A DNA stretch of 64,000 nt from Lucifuga dentata (Eukaryota > Chordata > Actinopteri > Ophidiiformes > Bythitidae). Under the pieces are notes generated by a model that ran no database searches, was not told the DNA's origin, and saw only the letters and a list, made by a program, of their open reading frames with translations. Of this stretch, positions 25,130 through 44,231 are shown piece by piece. The first letter of the stretch is position 1; the number at the start of each line of letters is the position of its first letter. Where the stretch lies: contig VXCM01000058.1 in assembly GCA_014773175.1 (NCBI GenBank), positions 310,001 through 374,000 on the forward strand. Direction: 5' to 3'. The position numbers and the translations under genes were made by a program.

Positions 25130-28100
25130 ATGTCTCAGGCAGACAAAACAAAGGTGAGTTTCAGAGAATAACTAGATATTTTGTCTTCAAATTACTTATT
25201 TTTGTTTGACCAGCAATTTGAAATCCCACAGGAAATTGGTTTACAAAGAGGAAATACAAAAAAGTAGAATATTTTCACAAGTAAGAAGCTGAAGAAACTG
25301 CTAAAAATGTATTACTATATAATTTTCTGACTATTGAGGAAGCAGCTGTTTTGATCCTAAATCAGATTGTCCCTTCTGCTTCAGTGATAATCCTTCTATT
25401 AGTTTAGCTGCAATTATCTTTTCACACAGCTGAGAATGTGTTGAGGATTTTGTCAATCCCAGTCATTTCAGCAAAACATTTTGTACCTTTGCCTTTGTCA
25501 CGTTTTCTCCATTGTGTTTTGTTCAGAACACGAGTGTAACTCATTGAATGCTGGGTTGCTGAGGCAGATGCTTGCTGTGCTTCTCACATCCTCATGACTC
25601 ACTTTTGTGCTTTCATGCAGTTATTTTGGCCTGAAGGCAGAGCGACAAATCACTGCTCTCTCAGCCTTATCACTCATGGCTTCAGCTGAAGGGACAGAGG
25701 GAAGGAGAACAGATTTAGAAAGGTCAAAACCTAAAGTAATCAGGACCGTGTACTGCATGTTTGATTGGAATTTGATGCTGCCTGTGTTGTGGATAAACAC
25801 TGTCCTGTTTGCCCATCTCTGATTGGTTTGACTGCTTCTTGACAGTCTTCTCCAAGTGTATTTAAGGGTCATAAAGACTGGAATGTTGGGTGGAAGGTCT
25901 TTTGCAGATGGACTGCAGTGAAAACTGTGTTGCATCTTCTGAATGAACCAGCTGTTAGTGAGCAGATGTCTCCTTTCAGTAATAATAATATATATAATAA
26001 TAATAACTGTCTGTCTTGTAATAATCTAAATCATCTCCAACTTAAAACATGGCCAAATTTAGGTTTATCTTGTGAAAAAAAAAAAAAAAAAATAANNNNN
26101 NNNNNNNNNNNNNNTTTTTTTTTTTTTTCTATATCAGGGCCAGTTTTCCAACCCGGAGACCGCAGGTTACGTTGGATTTGCCAACCTGCCTAATCAGGTG
26201 CACCGCAAATCGGTGAAGAAGGGCTTTGAGTTCACTCTCATGGTAGTGGGTAAGTGTCTCATCACCGTTTCTCAGACGTGCTCTCATTTTCCTCTCGTCA
26301 TATTGGACTGCTGATTATATTTAGCTTGGAAAAGTGTGTCTTAGTGATGAAGAGCCTGAAGTGTTGAAGGAACGTGGCAGCCAGAGTAAATGCAGGCATC
26401 GGAGGAATGAACTTAGTTTTGTGAGGTTTGTTGTAATAATGGATGTATGGTGGAATTTTGTCCATCAGCTTGAATGTTACCATTACTTGTTGTTACTGTC
26501 AGCTGTTTTCTTTCTGAAACACATTTGTACAACACTTTGACCTCTGACCCTGTGATCACAAATGTACGGGTGTATCTTTGTGCGCACAAAGGCTCTTGGA
26601 TCAGTTAGTTGTATTAGTTGCAGGGTAAACTCCTAATGTGAGCACTGTGAGTGTGTGAACCTCCCTCGCCTGGTCTCACACACACACACACACACACTGC
26701 CCAGCCTGTTGATAAAGGGGGANCCTCCCTCGCCTGGTCTCACACACACACACACACACACTGCCCAGCCTGTTGATAAAGGGGGAGGGCAGTATCCCTC
26801 CAGAAAACTGCTCATCCTTTTGCTTTAAAATAAACCAGAGAGGAATGCAGCCTGAGGGACTGATTCACTCGGAGGACATGGCCTGCTTGTCGTACCACTG
26901 CAGGAATACTTATGGAGTGCTTGTTTAACCTTTCAGGACCTGGGTTCTTAAATAACTCAGTGTTTCCTGTGCATCTAAATAGCTGCAGTTCTCCCACACA
27001 GCTGGAAAATAGCCCCACAGTTTGAGGTTTATTAATGAATCCATTATTTCTCCTCATTATTCAGTCAGCTTTAGAGCAGTTACGATTTCAAATATAGTAT
27101 AATTATACATGTCTAATACACAAGTCATGTAATTCTGCTTTCTCCTCTAATGCCACTTTTTCACGTGCACGTTAGCATATCTAGACACACATGTACATGT
27201 TTTGACAGTTTTCTAAGTTGACATCAGTGGGAACCAAAGCTGGATTTTCTACTGGCAAGTTGCCAGTTCAGGATGTAGTTACAGTAAGAGTTCTGTAAAT
27301 CTTTTGCCACAGTTCTAGTGGAAACAACGACAACAGTATTTCAGGGTGAAGGTACAACTTCACCCAAATGGTTCTTATGTATGACAAGAGGGTTAATGTG
27401 CTAAAGGGAAGCTCCAGTATCTAACACTGAGAGTTTGCCACAGTGCAGCGTTTCATTAAGTCTTTGGAAATTTAATCCTGGAATACAAGCAAAACGGATA
27501 ACATGAATTTAACAGATTTTTGCATTAAAAAGTAGGGAAGTCATTTTTATAGATTATCAGTTCTGTACATCAGACTGGCTAAATATTCAGGTCATTCTGT
27601 ACTCTCAATTACATTACCAAACAGTTTTTGTTAAAATTATTTAAATACTGTATCAGGCCTGATTACTTCACAATACCTTTACTTTGACAGAAATTAAGCG
27701 GAGCATTACAGATGCTAAATCTTGCAGGAATTATAAAGACCAAAGGTATCTCTGGGAAAGATCAAACTCAAATTTGTGTTATATTGATGCATATTCCTGT
27801 ATGGTGTAAGGTGAAAAGATTCCTGCAATTTGAATGACTTTTGTTCGATTTGTAGCTTATATAGGAGTTTAGTTTTGTCCTGGTACGGAAAAACATGAAA
27901 CCCTAACCTAACCCTAACCCTGAATTAAACAAATTTTGTGTTAACAGATAATCACTAGAATAATGAAGGAAGAATGAATAAATAGAGAAAAACTGAACTG
28001 AGCTCTGTTGAGTTTGAGTCGTTATGAAGTGTTTTGTCATTTTATCATTTTGATCTTGATTCTCTCCTTCCTTTGGTCTCATATTGCCTCTTCCTTCTCA

Positions 28101-31100
28101 TATTGTCACTGTTGATTCCCTGAATTTGAATTCTTCTCTCCTCTGTTGTTGAAAGGCGAATCTGGACTTGGAAAATCCACTCTGATCAACAGCCTCTTCC
28201 TCACTGACCTTTACCCTGAGAGGGTCATCCCTGGAGCAGCAGGTAAAAGTGACGCAGATTTTTTAAAATTTTCCTCCCTTCTTTTCTGGAAAACCTTAAT
28301 AAATATGGGTTCTTACTTGTTATCTCTCTGCTCCGTTGACAGAGAAGATAGAAAGAACGGTTCAGATCGAGGCATCAACAGTGGAGATTGAGGAGCGAGG
28401 AGTGAAGCTGCGTCTCACTGTGGTGGACACGCCAGGATACGGAGACGCCATCAACAGTCAGGACTGGTATGAAACCCTTTGAAAGCGACCAGCGATGATT
28501 ACTGACATCAGTCATGTGATCACAAACAGTAGTTGAACAGCTGATTTTTATTTTTTTTGTGTGGGCTTTCAGTTTTTGCGTTCTTTGATGGAGAGCTACG
28601 TCTGATACTGTAAACTGCAATATGTACATTTTCTCCCCAGTTTCAGCACCATTATCAGCTACATCGATGACCAGTTTGAGCGCTACCTCCATGATGAGAG
28701 CGGCCTGAATCGCAGACACATTGTCGACAACAGAGTTCACTGCTGCTTCTATTTCATCTCTCCGCTCGGCCATGGGTGAGTCCAGAGAAAGATCCTCAAA
28801 CGCAGACGATTCAGTCAGTTAAAGATACACTGAAGATCATTGTTTTACTGTTTTGACACGCTCTTGCTCTTGCTTTTTTTTCTGTTTTCATCCCTCTGCC
28901 TGCCATTTCCTGTCCAGCCTGAAACCCCTGGATGTCCAATTCATGAAGGCCATCCACAATAAGGTCAACGTGGTCCCAGTCATCGCGAAAGCCGACACAC
29001 TCACCCTCAGAGAGAGGGAGAGGCTCAAACGCAGGGTGAGGACCACAAAGTTGCCCATTGTTCTGCTTCTTATCCATTTCCTGAAATGAACATTAGCTAC
29101 ACACTCAGTCATCCATTGTATCAAAATGCAGCATCTGAGGGTTTTTTTTTCTTTTTTTAAGTTAAAAATGGAAAACCATAAAGTAGACAAACCTCAATGA
29201 CTGAACAGAAACTTGTCAGTTGTTTATGTAAAGGATAATGATGACTTTTGTTTTTATTGGTAAGATTTTGGATGAGATTGATGAACATGGTATCAAGATC
29301 TACCACCTTCCTGATGCCGAATCAGATGAAGATGAAGACTTCAAAGAGCAGACAAGGATCCTCAAGGTAAACTAACTTCTCATTCCTTCCTCCTAAAGAC
29401 AAAATAGGATGTTTTTTTTTTTTTTAANTTTTTTTTTTTTTTTTTAAGATAAAAGCATTCAGTTGTATCTGTTTCCATAAGCAACAGTAGATAATATGTA
29501 TTTTAAAAACAGATTTGTAATTTAGAAATGTCATAATTACTTATGAGGCAGGCTATCAAGCTATTATGACTGTCATATAAAGCAATGCTTTTCCTCCAGG
29601 CTAGCATCCCATTTGCAGTGGTTGGATCCAACCAGCAGATTGAGGCGAAAGGGAAGAAGGTGAGGGGTCGCCTGTACCCTTGGGGAGTGGTGGAAGTGGA
29701 GAACCCAGAGCACAATGACTTCCTGAAGCTGCGCACCATGCTAATGTGAGTGGTTCACCAGAGGAGGTTGAAACGTTGCGTTCTTCTTTCAAATTCATAG
29801 AAGAGGAGGAAGATGACACTGAGAGGGTTTCAGGACATAAACATGCTTAATTATCCCTATATACTTATTTCATGGTTTGGGAAGGAATAGTGGCTAGTTT
29901 GCAAGTACGTTTATTGATCAATTGATTAATTGTTGACTTTTGCCACAATCCCCCAGAACCCACATGCAGGATCTGCAGGAAGTGACCCAGGACCTGCACT
30001 ACGAGAACTTCCGCTCAGAACGCCTCAAACGGGGCGGCAGGTTGTCCTCCCATGGTTACATTCTGCCTCTGTCGCCTGCGTACGTACATGTCTGTCGGCT
30101 TGCTTTCCCACACCTCCCCCACCTCANCCTCTGTCGCCTGCGTACGTACATGTCTGTCGGCTTGCTTTCCCACACCTCCCCCACCTCAAACAGCAGACCT
30201 CCAATTACAGCATAACCGTATTACATTATGTACAGTCGTGTTAGAGATGCACTGAAACACCACACACACACACACACACACACACACTGCTGAAAGATAA
30301 CTATTAAAGCTATAAGGTGTATTAGCTGGAATAACAATCTGTGCGTATATGGAAAATAAGGCTAGTTTTTGTAAATTGATGGTGTTTCACGGGCTAATGT
30401 TTTGTAATGGATCATCGTTCTGATTCATTTGTTGAACTAGTTCCACTTCTTTAGTTCAGTAGCTCTAACTCATCATTTTGCATGTTTACTCTACATTCAT
30501 TTGACCGTGGTAGTGAGTTAAAAGTGAACATTACGCCATTGGCTGTAGTGAGTTGTTGCTAAACCTTTAGCTGATAGCTGAGTTGCATGTGTAGTTTAAC
30601 TGTAGAAACAGGATTACTGTGTGTTTTAACCTAGTGTAGATTTATCACGTAACTTTCATGCAGAAAAAGGTTTTTTTTTTTTTTGGAGAATTTCTTCTAA
30701 AGCCAACCCAGGATAAGGGAGTGGTTTTACTGTCTTCCCCTTGGCTTGCCATCTGTCCAGCGATGGCTGTCTGGTCTTGATTTGTCCAATCCAATGAGTG
30801 GACTATTGGAGGTACCGTTTTTTTTTTTCCTCCGTTGGGGGAGGTATCACTGTCCCCTCACTCTTGCACCTGCTGCTTCTCTCTTGGATCTTGCCCCTGC
30901 AGCTCTCCTCTTTCACCTCTTTGTAGTTATTTGTTGTACAGTAGATGCCCATTTTTCTCACCTGTTCTATCGCTTTTCAAAGGAAAAGTTAACCCACTGA
31001 CTCCTTTTCACTTCCTGCGTTTTGCTTTTGTCGCATTTGCTTGATGCTGCTTCAAAATGGTACCACATGCACACAAGCGTTTTCTGCCCACTCTGCCACG

Positions 31101-32273
31101 GCACTACTTTATTAATCATCATGAAAAGTGACTGTAAGTGCTGCTGTATAACCTGTTTAACCACATGTTGAATGTTAACACTTGAATTCATTCCTATGGT
31201 TCATTCCCATGGTTTCCTATACATTCTGAAGAGATATTGATATTGCCTGTTGCATCAGATATGTAACTACACCTGTGTTATTGTTGCAGAAAGGGACCAG
31301 AGCCAGAGGAGATGGACAAGGACATCATCCTGCAGGAGAAGGAGGCTGAGGTGAGAGATTTCCCAGTATTTTGTGCTAAATCAGGAGGAATTTCGTTTCT
31401 TTTCCTAGCTCAATCTTTCAGAATGTCTACATTTACAAAAGCTCTAATATATATAAAGTAAATCCCAATCCAGCACCCACACCTTCACCCTATTCAATCC
31501 CTCATTTGCATATTCATGAGGAGGATCTCCAAAATGCAGCGCTGTCCCAGATTAGTTATGGAGGAGTGTATGTGGACAATAAAATCCTCTGACCTTCCAA
31601 TAACCCGAAAACGGAAGCACCATGTTGGAGAATGGTAGAAAAATCCACCAAATTTAAGCTGCTACTTCTTTGAATAATATCTTGTTTAAGCATATAAACC
31701 GGAGATACTGGAGATTTGGATAAATGCCATAAATTTGCCCTTCTACGTCACTTCAAACACTCAGCTGTGGATCATATCATAAAAGAATGTTCTTTGTTCC
31801 TGTTTAAAGGACCATACCGTTCATTTTGCATGTTTGAGCCTAATATATTCAATTTTCATACATGTTACTTTACTGACAATCATTTCCCAAAGGATAAAAC
31901 TGTATTTCAGCTTTCCTGATATTTAGCAAAATCTCTTAATCTTTCAAAATCAAATATTCAAGCGATACACCCACCTTAAAAACTGATGTTTCGCCTGCTA
32001 ATAGTTACACAGTCTTATGAAGTCACGGTCGTTTAAATTTTTTGATAAATGAAGGTCTTCTTTTGGGACTGTATTCCCCTGTGGAGACATACATTCACTC
32101 TGTGCTTTTTATTGCGCATCAACACTAAAATTATGTAACTTTGAAAAAAACCTGTATATACATGTTGTTCACGATGATGGATTACCTATCCCAAGAACGT
32201 TTCAAGTATCAATAAGTTGATTTTAATAGCATACCAGAATGAACTGAAACCAATGGCGGTCTGGAAGGTGGGA

Positions 32274-32312
<39 letters not shown>

Positions 32313-32521
32313 CACCATTCCAGTAGTATGCTTTGGGAAATAATTGTCAGTAACATTACGTATATGAAAATTGAAAATATTAGCCTCAAACATGGCTGTT
32401 ATGGTTTTAAAGCACAGTTGTTGTCTCTGTACAGTTGAGACGAATGCAGGAGATGATTGCCAAGATGCAGGCTCAGATGCAGAAGCAGGGCGACTCGGAT
32501 GGAGATAGCCAACACGTGTGA
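25130..32521 (+). CDS. septin2: Septin-2
   Basis: GTP-binding cytoskeletal protein that forms hetero-oligomeric septin filaments in cytokinesis and at the base of cilia. Ten coding exons in phase: 25130-25153, 26138-26249, 28156-28242, 28343-28466, 28641-28775, 28918-29035, 29265-29366, 29600-29745, 29957-30040, 31290-31350, plus the terminal exon 32435-32521; total 359 residues (human 361). P-loop GESGLGKS is at 46-53, G3 DTPG at 103-106 and G4 AKAD at 184-187. The septin unique element ([15 protein letters not shown]) is followed by a short C-terminal coiled coil ([15 protein letters not shown]). The first coding exon is only 24 nt (MSQADKTK) and replaces the human MSKQQPTQ. The acceptor of the second coding exon follows an N run at 26096-26114. 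Confidence 0.97.
26096..26114. other. 19-base N gap in septin2
   Basis: A-run before and T-run after the gap, ending 23 bases before the next septin2 exon. Homopolymers of opposite type on the two sides suggest a misjoined or hard-to-read inverted low-complexity region. Confidence 0.9.
26660..26786. repeat. 63-bp duplication around a single N (assembly scar)
   Basis: 26660-26722 and 26724-26786 are identical, including an embedded (CA)n tract, with N at 26723. Unmerged contig overlap in a septin2 intron. Confidence 0.85.
27901..27921. repeat. Short interstitial telomere-like repeat
   Basis: Three or so units of CCCTAA-type sequence, one of them lacking a C. Lies in a septin2 intron. Confidence 0.6.
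30066..30188. repeat. 61-bp duplication around a single N (assembly scar)
   Basis: 30066-30126 and 30128-30188 are identical and separated by N at 30127. Lies 25 bp after the donor of the septin2 exon ending at 30040. Confidence 0.85.
31804..32410 (-). mobile_element. Foldback MITE copy 5 (before the septin2 terminal exon)
   Basis: TTAA-AGGACCATACCG at the left and GTTATGGTT-TTAA at the right, with about 85-bp inverted ends. The inner blocks are in reverse orientation. Ends 24 bp before the terminal septin2 exon at 32435. Contains a T-run at 32277-32307. Confidence 0.85.
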
Positions 32522-33935
32522 AAGTCTATGGTATGAGCAGCACAGACACACTGCATGTCTCATTTTATGCTTTTGCAACTTGAACGCACAAATGAGACTC
32601 CTGAGGTCTAGCTTGACTTTACACAACTTATATAGACCAGATCCTAAACTGATATATTTTTTATTCTCTTTCGCTGAAGTTATTTGAGCCACCGCTTGAG
32701 ATGGACCAGAAGACGACAAAGGAGAGAAACCCAGAGAAAGATCTGGTCAACTCATATTGCTTACCACTATATTTTATTTCATTTCTACATGGGATCTTTT
32801 TTTTTATATACCTATATATTCAAACAGTGTTATGTTGATATAAATTTACACACGGATCTGTCTCCAAAACTGCATTATTTTTTTTCATGTTTTTGAACTT
32901 TTGCTAGTAACTCACATGAAGTAATATGACCCATCTTTAAAATGGATACATATATATTTTTAATACAAATCCATTGGGATGTTCTGCTTCTTTTCAATTT
33001 TTTTTGTTTCTTTACATTTTTGCTGTTGAGAAAGCCAAAGTCTTGCTGCTTCTCCTCAGCGCTGCTTGTTTATGCGGGTCTGTTTTGGCCCCAGAATCAG
33101 ATCACGTGCTGACCGTTGTTTTGGGAAAGCGCTCCACTGGGAGTAAAACTACTGTGAAAACTAGCAGCTCTTGTTTTTTCAAGAGCAAAAATAGCTAAAA
33201 CTTTTTTTTTTTTAAATGAGTCACAACATTGGTTGCATATTCTTTTGTCAGGAGATAATGATTTGAGATTTCTTCTGGTAAGAAGTGAAACCACAAGTTT
33301 GCCATTAATGAGCTCCATCCTGCTCAGTTCTTCATGTTCTCACACATCTGCTGCTGCTCTTGACCCTGTCAGGATTGGCAGCCATGAAAAAACAATTCCA
33401 GGTAAATTTTCCTTCGAGTTTTGTTTTGGGATCAGCTTACTGCTGTTTTTCTAATTTTGTCTTTTGCAGCTTCCACATCAGTGTCACCAAGGGTAACAGT
33501 ATCCAACTTTTTTTAGGCTCCCTCGAGTTTGGTATGAAGTAATACACTGTGACCTCCTACAGTCTTCCTGTTGACCTGATAAATGAAGGACAGACGAACA
33601 GAATTTGACTGTAACATGTTACTGTTGGGTGATTCAGTGCTCACTGAGTATCCTAACAAATATGAAGTCAGATATAATGTTGAGGAGAATTGTTTTACAG
33701 CAGTGTTACCAGGCAGCAAAAACCTTCTGGATGTTGTATCATATCTTAGGGAGCCTAAACTGATTTTTGTGCTCCTTGTGCCGAGTACTTTGTGGCTACA
33801 AAGGTTAAAGGTTGACGTGATGAGGTCAATGTAGCCAACATTTCTCTTACCAGCCAAGATGTGAGGCCATAACGTTCCTCTTTGTGCCGTTTTACCCAAA
33901 ACAAAGTACCAAATAAAGCTCTTGTTTTATCTTAC
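32522..33935 (+). other. septin2 3' UTR
   Basis: No coding content. Ends near an AATAAA at 33912-33917. AT-rich, with several T-runs. Confidence 0.55.
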
Positions 33936-34178
33936 AATAAAACTGTATTAAACTTGCAGTGTTATGAGGCTTTTTAATGTTTTCTAAATTATTTCTTATC
34001 TCCTTAGATATAATTTCTCACATCACATCACCAATCATCAGCTGAACTGCAGCATCTCTTTAAGGTTCATGGAGCAAACTGTCTTCCTTAGACTTACTGT
34101 TGACAAAATTATTGTATTTTTATTTTGTATTGTATTATTTTATAACAAACTAGACAAAGAGGGACATTTTCCATAGAC

Positions 34179-34184
34179 TTTATT
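34179..34184 (-). other. Polyadenylation signal of stk25
   Basis: AATAAA on the minus strand, about 255 bases after the stk25 stop codon. The septin2 and stk25 transcripts converge and end within roughly 270 bp of each other. Confidence 0.5.
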
Positions 34185-34436
34185 ATAGTTGTTTTCTCAG
34201 TCTAACAGGTATACACAACGCCCTAAATGTCATGGCTTTTTTGTCTTAAATACTCTGTTCTTAAAGAAAAACTGTAAAAATATTTAATTATAACTAATTA
34301 AAAGATCTCTTGGAGGAATGGACACAGGACTGAGGGAGCAAAGGGAGGGAGGGGCTTTTGTGGTCTGCATCTGAGGTGCTGGGTGGGTCTAGGAGGCAAA
34401 AAGAGGTGGAGAATTAAGTTACATCCAGCTGGGGTT

Positions 34437-40083
<5,647 letters not shown>

Positions 40084-40463
40084 CCCCTCGACAGGTTGGA
40101 CAGGACAGGGACAGCCGCAGATAGCTCTCTTAGAAGTTGTCAAATTCTGCCAGTGGTGTTTTTTCTCCTTTCTTCAATTCCTCCTTAGCCTTATAGCATG
40201 TAGGTGGCTAGCCAGCCAGATAAACACCCAATCTGTTGGCTTTAACGGGACTGTCACTCCGAGCACTGTTTTCGGCCTCCGAGTCCAAAGGACTAACGAC
40301 AAAACCAACTATTAACTAAATGACTCCATGAATGTCATTGGTGATGATCAAGAAGAAGAAAAAAAGCTCCTTCCGTGTATTAATATTTAACTCATTTCAA
40401 GGGACGCTTAGCCTGTTGTTCATTTGAAGCTTGCGGAGGGCAAAATAATGGCCCAGGCAGACA

Positions 40464-40473
40464 GCGCATGCGC
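40464..40473. promoter_or_regulatory. Candidate NRF1 site in the stk25-mff promoter region
   Basis: The palindrome GCGCATGCGC is a full NRF1 site, 380 bp upstream of the stk25 start codon, in the head-to-head gap with mff. NRF1 drives many housekeeping and mitochondrial genes. Confidence 0.5.
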
Positions 40474-41897
40474 TCTTCTTTAAAAGAAAATGGAATTGTG
40501 GGGGTTGAAGTTCCAAGCTTTTCTGTTTTTTTTTATAGCAAAAATCTACTAAACTTTTTAAGTATTTTTCTATTTTTCTCATAATTATGGTTCAGCGTCC
40601 CAAAAATAATAATATAGTATATCATAAATATGACTTAAATCTTATGTCACCCTTATGAGGAATATCCTCATAAAATATTCTTATGAGAACATACAGTACA
40701 TCATAAATATTCACGTACTGTCTTATACGACGATTTGATATCTCATCATTTTGAGTTTGCTAAGTCATTAATGGGTGGTTTAGGTGTTGGATGTCTATTT
40801 TCTTTCTATAAATTAAATTATCACTTAAGAACTGTATTATTTTTTTAGTGACAGAAACGGTCTTTTTTGGGATTTTTTTGTAATTTGAAAATAGGGTTTG
40901 CTCATTTCGTTCACCCGCTACCACCGGCTCGTTTGGCTTGACAGTAGAGCTTGTAGGCTCCGCCCCTGTGGACAGGCCATTTGATAAATCGCGCCGCCCA
41001 TGATTTTGGCAGCTGCATAGTAACCAGTCGTTCTGTGTGGCTTTTCGATTTCGTCCAGAAGTCGCCGTTCCGTTCGGTCCAGTGGTTAATATAAACCAAC
41101 GAGGAGTCATTGGACAAATGACATTTTAAATTCCGGTGCACAAAAATACAGGTAGGTAACAGCTGTAGCTAAAAGCACGTACAGCTACGTGGTAGCTCTG
41201 GTATCTCCGATTAGCCAGCTTGTTATTGCAGATAGTCAGGGTTGTCATCTTAGCTAACATTATGCATAAAGATAGCATGTCATGTAGCTCTTCAGACTGA
41301 CATTATTATAGATAACGTATATATTATATACGTTATCTAGCTAGCTAATAGCTAACTAACTGAAGGTTAAAATACACAGCGCCTTATGTTTATTTTCATT
41401 CACTGACATTAAAACCATATGAAAAATAACTACTCTGAACGTCAGTATTGCGTAATTTAGTGAAAAATAATCCGACAAGCTGTCATATAATATGCATTAT
41501 ATCATTATATCGTATGTGCCATTTTTCTCATATTATGTAATATTAACTGCTTGCACCTGCTACACCCCACCTCCTTGTCATGCCCCCCTGTTTAAGGAGC
41601 CCTTTGACTTAATAAGGGCTAAACTCAGTATATGTCTTCATTTGAATTATTTGCCATAAAGATGCTGATGCAAACTATAAGCAGAAACTCAGGATGACAT
41701 TGCAAGCTGCTGAGATTCAGGAAGGGTAAGGACAAACCATATGATAACCGGTAAGAAATATACAGGACTCATGGATGTGACCTTTGATGTCATCATTAAA
41801 CATTTGACACTGCTGGTTCTGATAGTTGTTAAGTTGTTATGAAGTATTTTTGTGTTTTCTTTCTTTTTTTTTCCAATTTGATCTGTCTTCAGGCTGG
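40474..41897 (+). other. stk25-mff intergenic gap, mff non-coding exon 1 and intron 1
   Basis: A GC-richer block at 40900-41150 ends in a splice donor (ACAG|GTAGGT) after 41151, which fits a non-coding mff first exon. The following intron contains a perfect palindrome at 41309-41339. No coding exon seen; an alternative upstream mff start cannot be excluded. Confidence 0.45.
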
Positions 41898-44199
41898 ATG
41901 AGTGGGCCAACCTTCCCCTCCCTCTCTGCAGAGGTGGTAGAGATGAACCGCATTCATTATGAGCTGGAGTACACTGAGGGTATCAGCCAGCGTATGCGAA
42001 TCCCTGAGACCCTCAAAATAGCCTCAGAGCACCAACCGGGGTCTCTGTTGCCCTCTCACACAACACTGATGCAAGTTCCTGAGAGGATTGTTGTAGCAGG
42101 TGAACATGGCTGACTGGACTTCAGTAAGACAGAACATGTATTTCCTAGCACCGTCCCTATTTTCACATAAGTTTTCCATGATACTTTTGACCCAACTTTT
42201 ATTTTGTGGTTTATCCATCGCTCCCCTCTTGACTTCCTTCTTAGGGGATGATGGGGGCCCTCAATACTCTCATCCACGAGACTTGGACCTGATTCAATCC
42301 ATCCCTCCTTTGGACCTCTCGACCATGAAGGCCCCACCAAGTGTCCTCACCCTCTCAGAACAACCGCTGGATTCACTTGAGACTGACCAAACTGCCCCAT
42401 CACAGAACCATCCTAGCCAGGCAGTAAGGATTGAAACATTTCTTAACCTTTTCTTTTTTGTCAGTGTTTTCTTAACCCTTCCATTTCTCAACATAAACCT
42501 ATAATCACTTCAAATACTGCAATGAAAGAAAGCTGAAAAGAACACATTTTTAAATTGTAACTTTTAACACAAGTTTGACATTCTTTCAAATCTACGCATC
42601 ATTTATAGACCCATTTTCTTTCGCGGTCCCGAAGAGAACGAAGTGCCAGTGAGAAAATATCTGGACGTCACAGTCAGATCAACAGAGGTGACGCAAGGTA
42701 AGCACCCATCCTCAGTCGAGGTCCCTGCGTTTTTTTTTTTTTTTNTTTTTTTTTTTTTGTCTCCACACTGCCTCACTGCTTCTGCCTTTTCAGTCTCTCA
42801 TTGCTAACTTTTTTATTCATTTTTCACTCTTAGTTGCCTAAAAATATCTTCTTTCTTTATTGTTTTACCTCTCTGTCAGTGTAACCCCATCCCCCTCTGC
42901 TCCCCCAGTCCGGTTGTGTCCCCCTCTCTGTTCTCCTGAGGATGCAAATATCAACCTGTTCACAGCTGCCGGATTCATGTCTTACATCCAGTCAACTACA
43001 CGGCGGGCCTACCAGCAGGTCCTTGACGTCCTGGATGACAGCCAGCGTAGGTGAGTTCTCTCCTTTGGGCCAGATTTTCTCACGAGTTACTCCAAGGGAC
43101 TGTTAGTTGTTCTTTTGGTGAAATTATATGAAAATTCATTAAATTTGAACATGTAGTTAGAATCCCTTAAAATTAACATTAAACACAGCAAAAGATATTT
43201 TAACTGTAGCCTTTAAGATGGCACCATTGTTTAAAGAGCAGGACTGTGATGGAATCTGGGAGATTCTGAAGCAGAGGAGATCATAATGGTCTGGATTCAA
43301 ACTAAATCATGCACTTACACACTGCAGTCATAACTTTACACCTATGAATGTACCTGTCTCAGAATAGCAAAAGGCAGGTGGTCATTTCCATATTGAAGAC
43401 ACAGGCCAGTCATCTCTTTAACAGTATTTTGTGTGGTTTAATTTGTTTGATTTGCTGCCATTTCACACTGAGCCACAGACTTTGCAGTTAAACTCAAAGT
43501 CATTTTTGCAGTTGTAGACACAGCTAGATTCGTTTTGTTTTATTGGTTTTATCTCACTGGCTTTAACAGATGACATCACATCACCTCAATCCTGGCTTCC
43601 CTCCACTGGCTCCCTGTTCGATTTAGAATTGATTTTAAGATTTTATTAATCACTTTTAAAGCACATGTGGGGTCTGGCTCCATCTTACATTACTGAAATG
43701 TTGACTTCATATGAGCCAGTTCGCAGCGTTAGATCATCGGGTGTGACCCTTCTGGCTTCCAAAGTCGAGGCTAAAATCCAAAGGTAACCGTGCTTTTGCC
43801 ATCAGGGCCCTTTGACTTTGGAACAACCTGCCTGAGGAGATAAGGCTCACAGATTCAGTACCTTCTTTTAAATCTCTTCTTAAAACCCATTTTTATAGAC
43901 GTGCTTTTATGTGATGTTGTCCCTTTATTGTCCTTTCATTGCTTTTATTGTCTTATCTTTATTTATTTATTTATTTGTGTTTTATTGGCTTTTATTTCAA
44001 TTTTTTACTTTTTATTTACTACTTTAGTTTTTACCTATTCCCTTGACTATCATTTGTGTCCTCGTTTTAACTGTAGCTTAACTGAATTTTGTCTTGCTCT
44101 TGTTTTGCCTGTCTGTTTGGTTTTCTGCTGTTATATTGTATTGCTTTGTCTGTCAAAGCACTTTGTAAACTCTGTTTTTAAAGGTGCTATATAAATAAA

Positions 44200-44231
<32 letters not shown>

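Noticed and set aside
27901..27921. Telomere fusion remnant
   Set aside because: Only about three units; too short to infer a chromosome fusion.
28375..28773. 132-codon open frame on the minus strand
   Set aside because: Antisense to conserved septin2 exons; no independent support.
30066..30188. Tandem repeat or CRISPR-like direct repeat
   Set aside because: Two identical copies around one N, the same pattern as three other places; an assembly scar. No CRISPR array is expected or seen.
43901..44194. 97-codon hydrophobic open frame in the mff intron
   Set aside because: It is the T-rich 3' untranslated tail of an L2 LINE.
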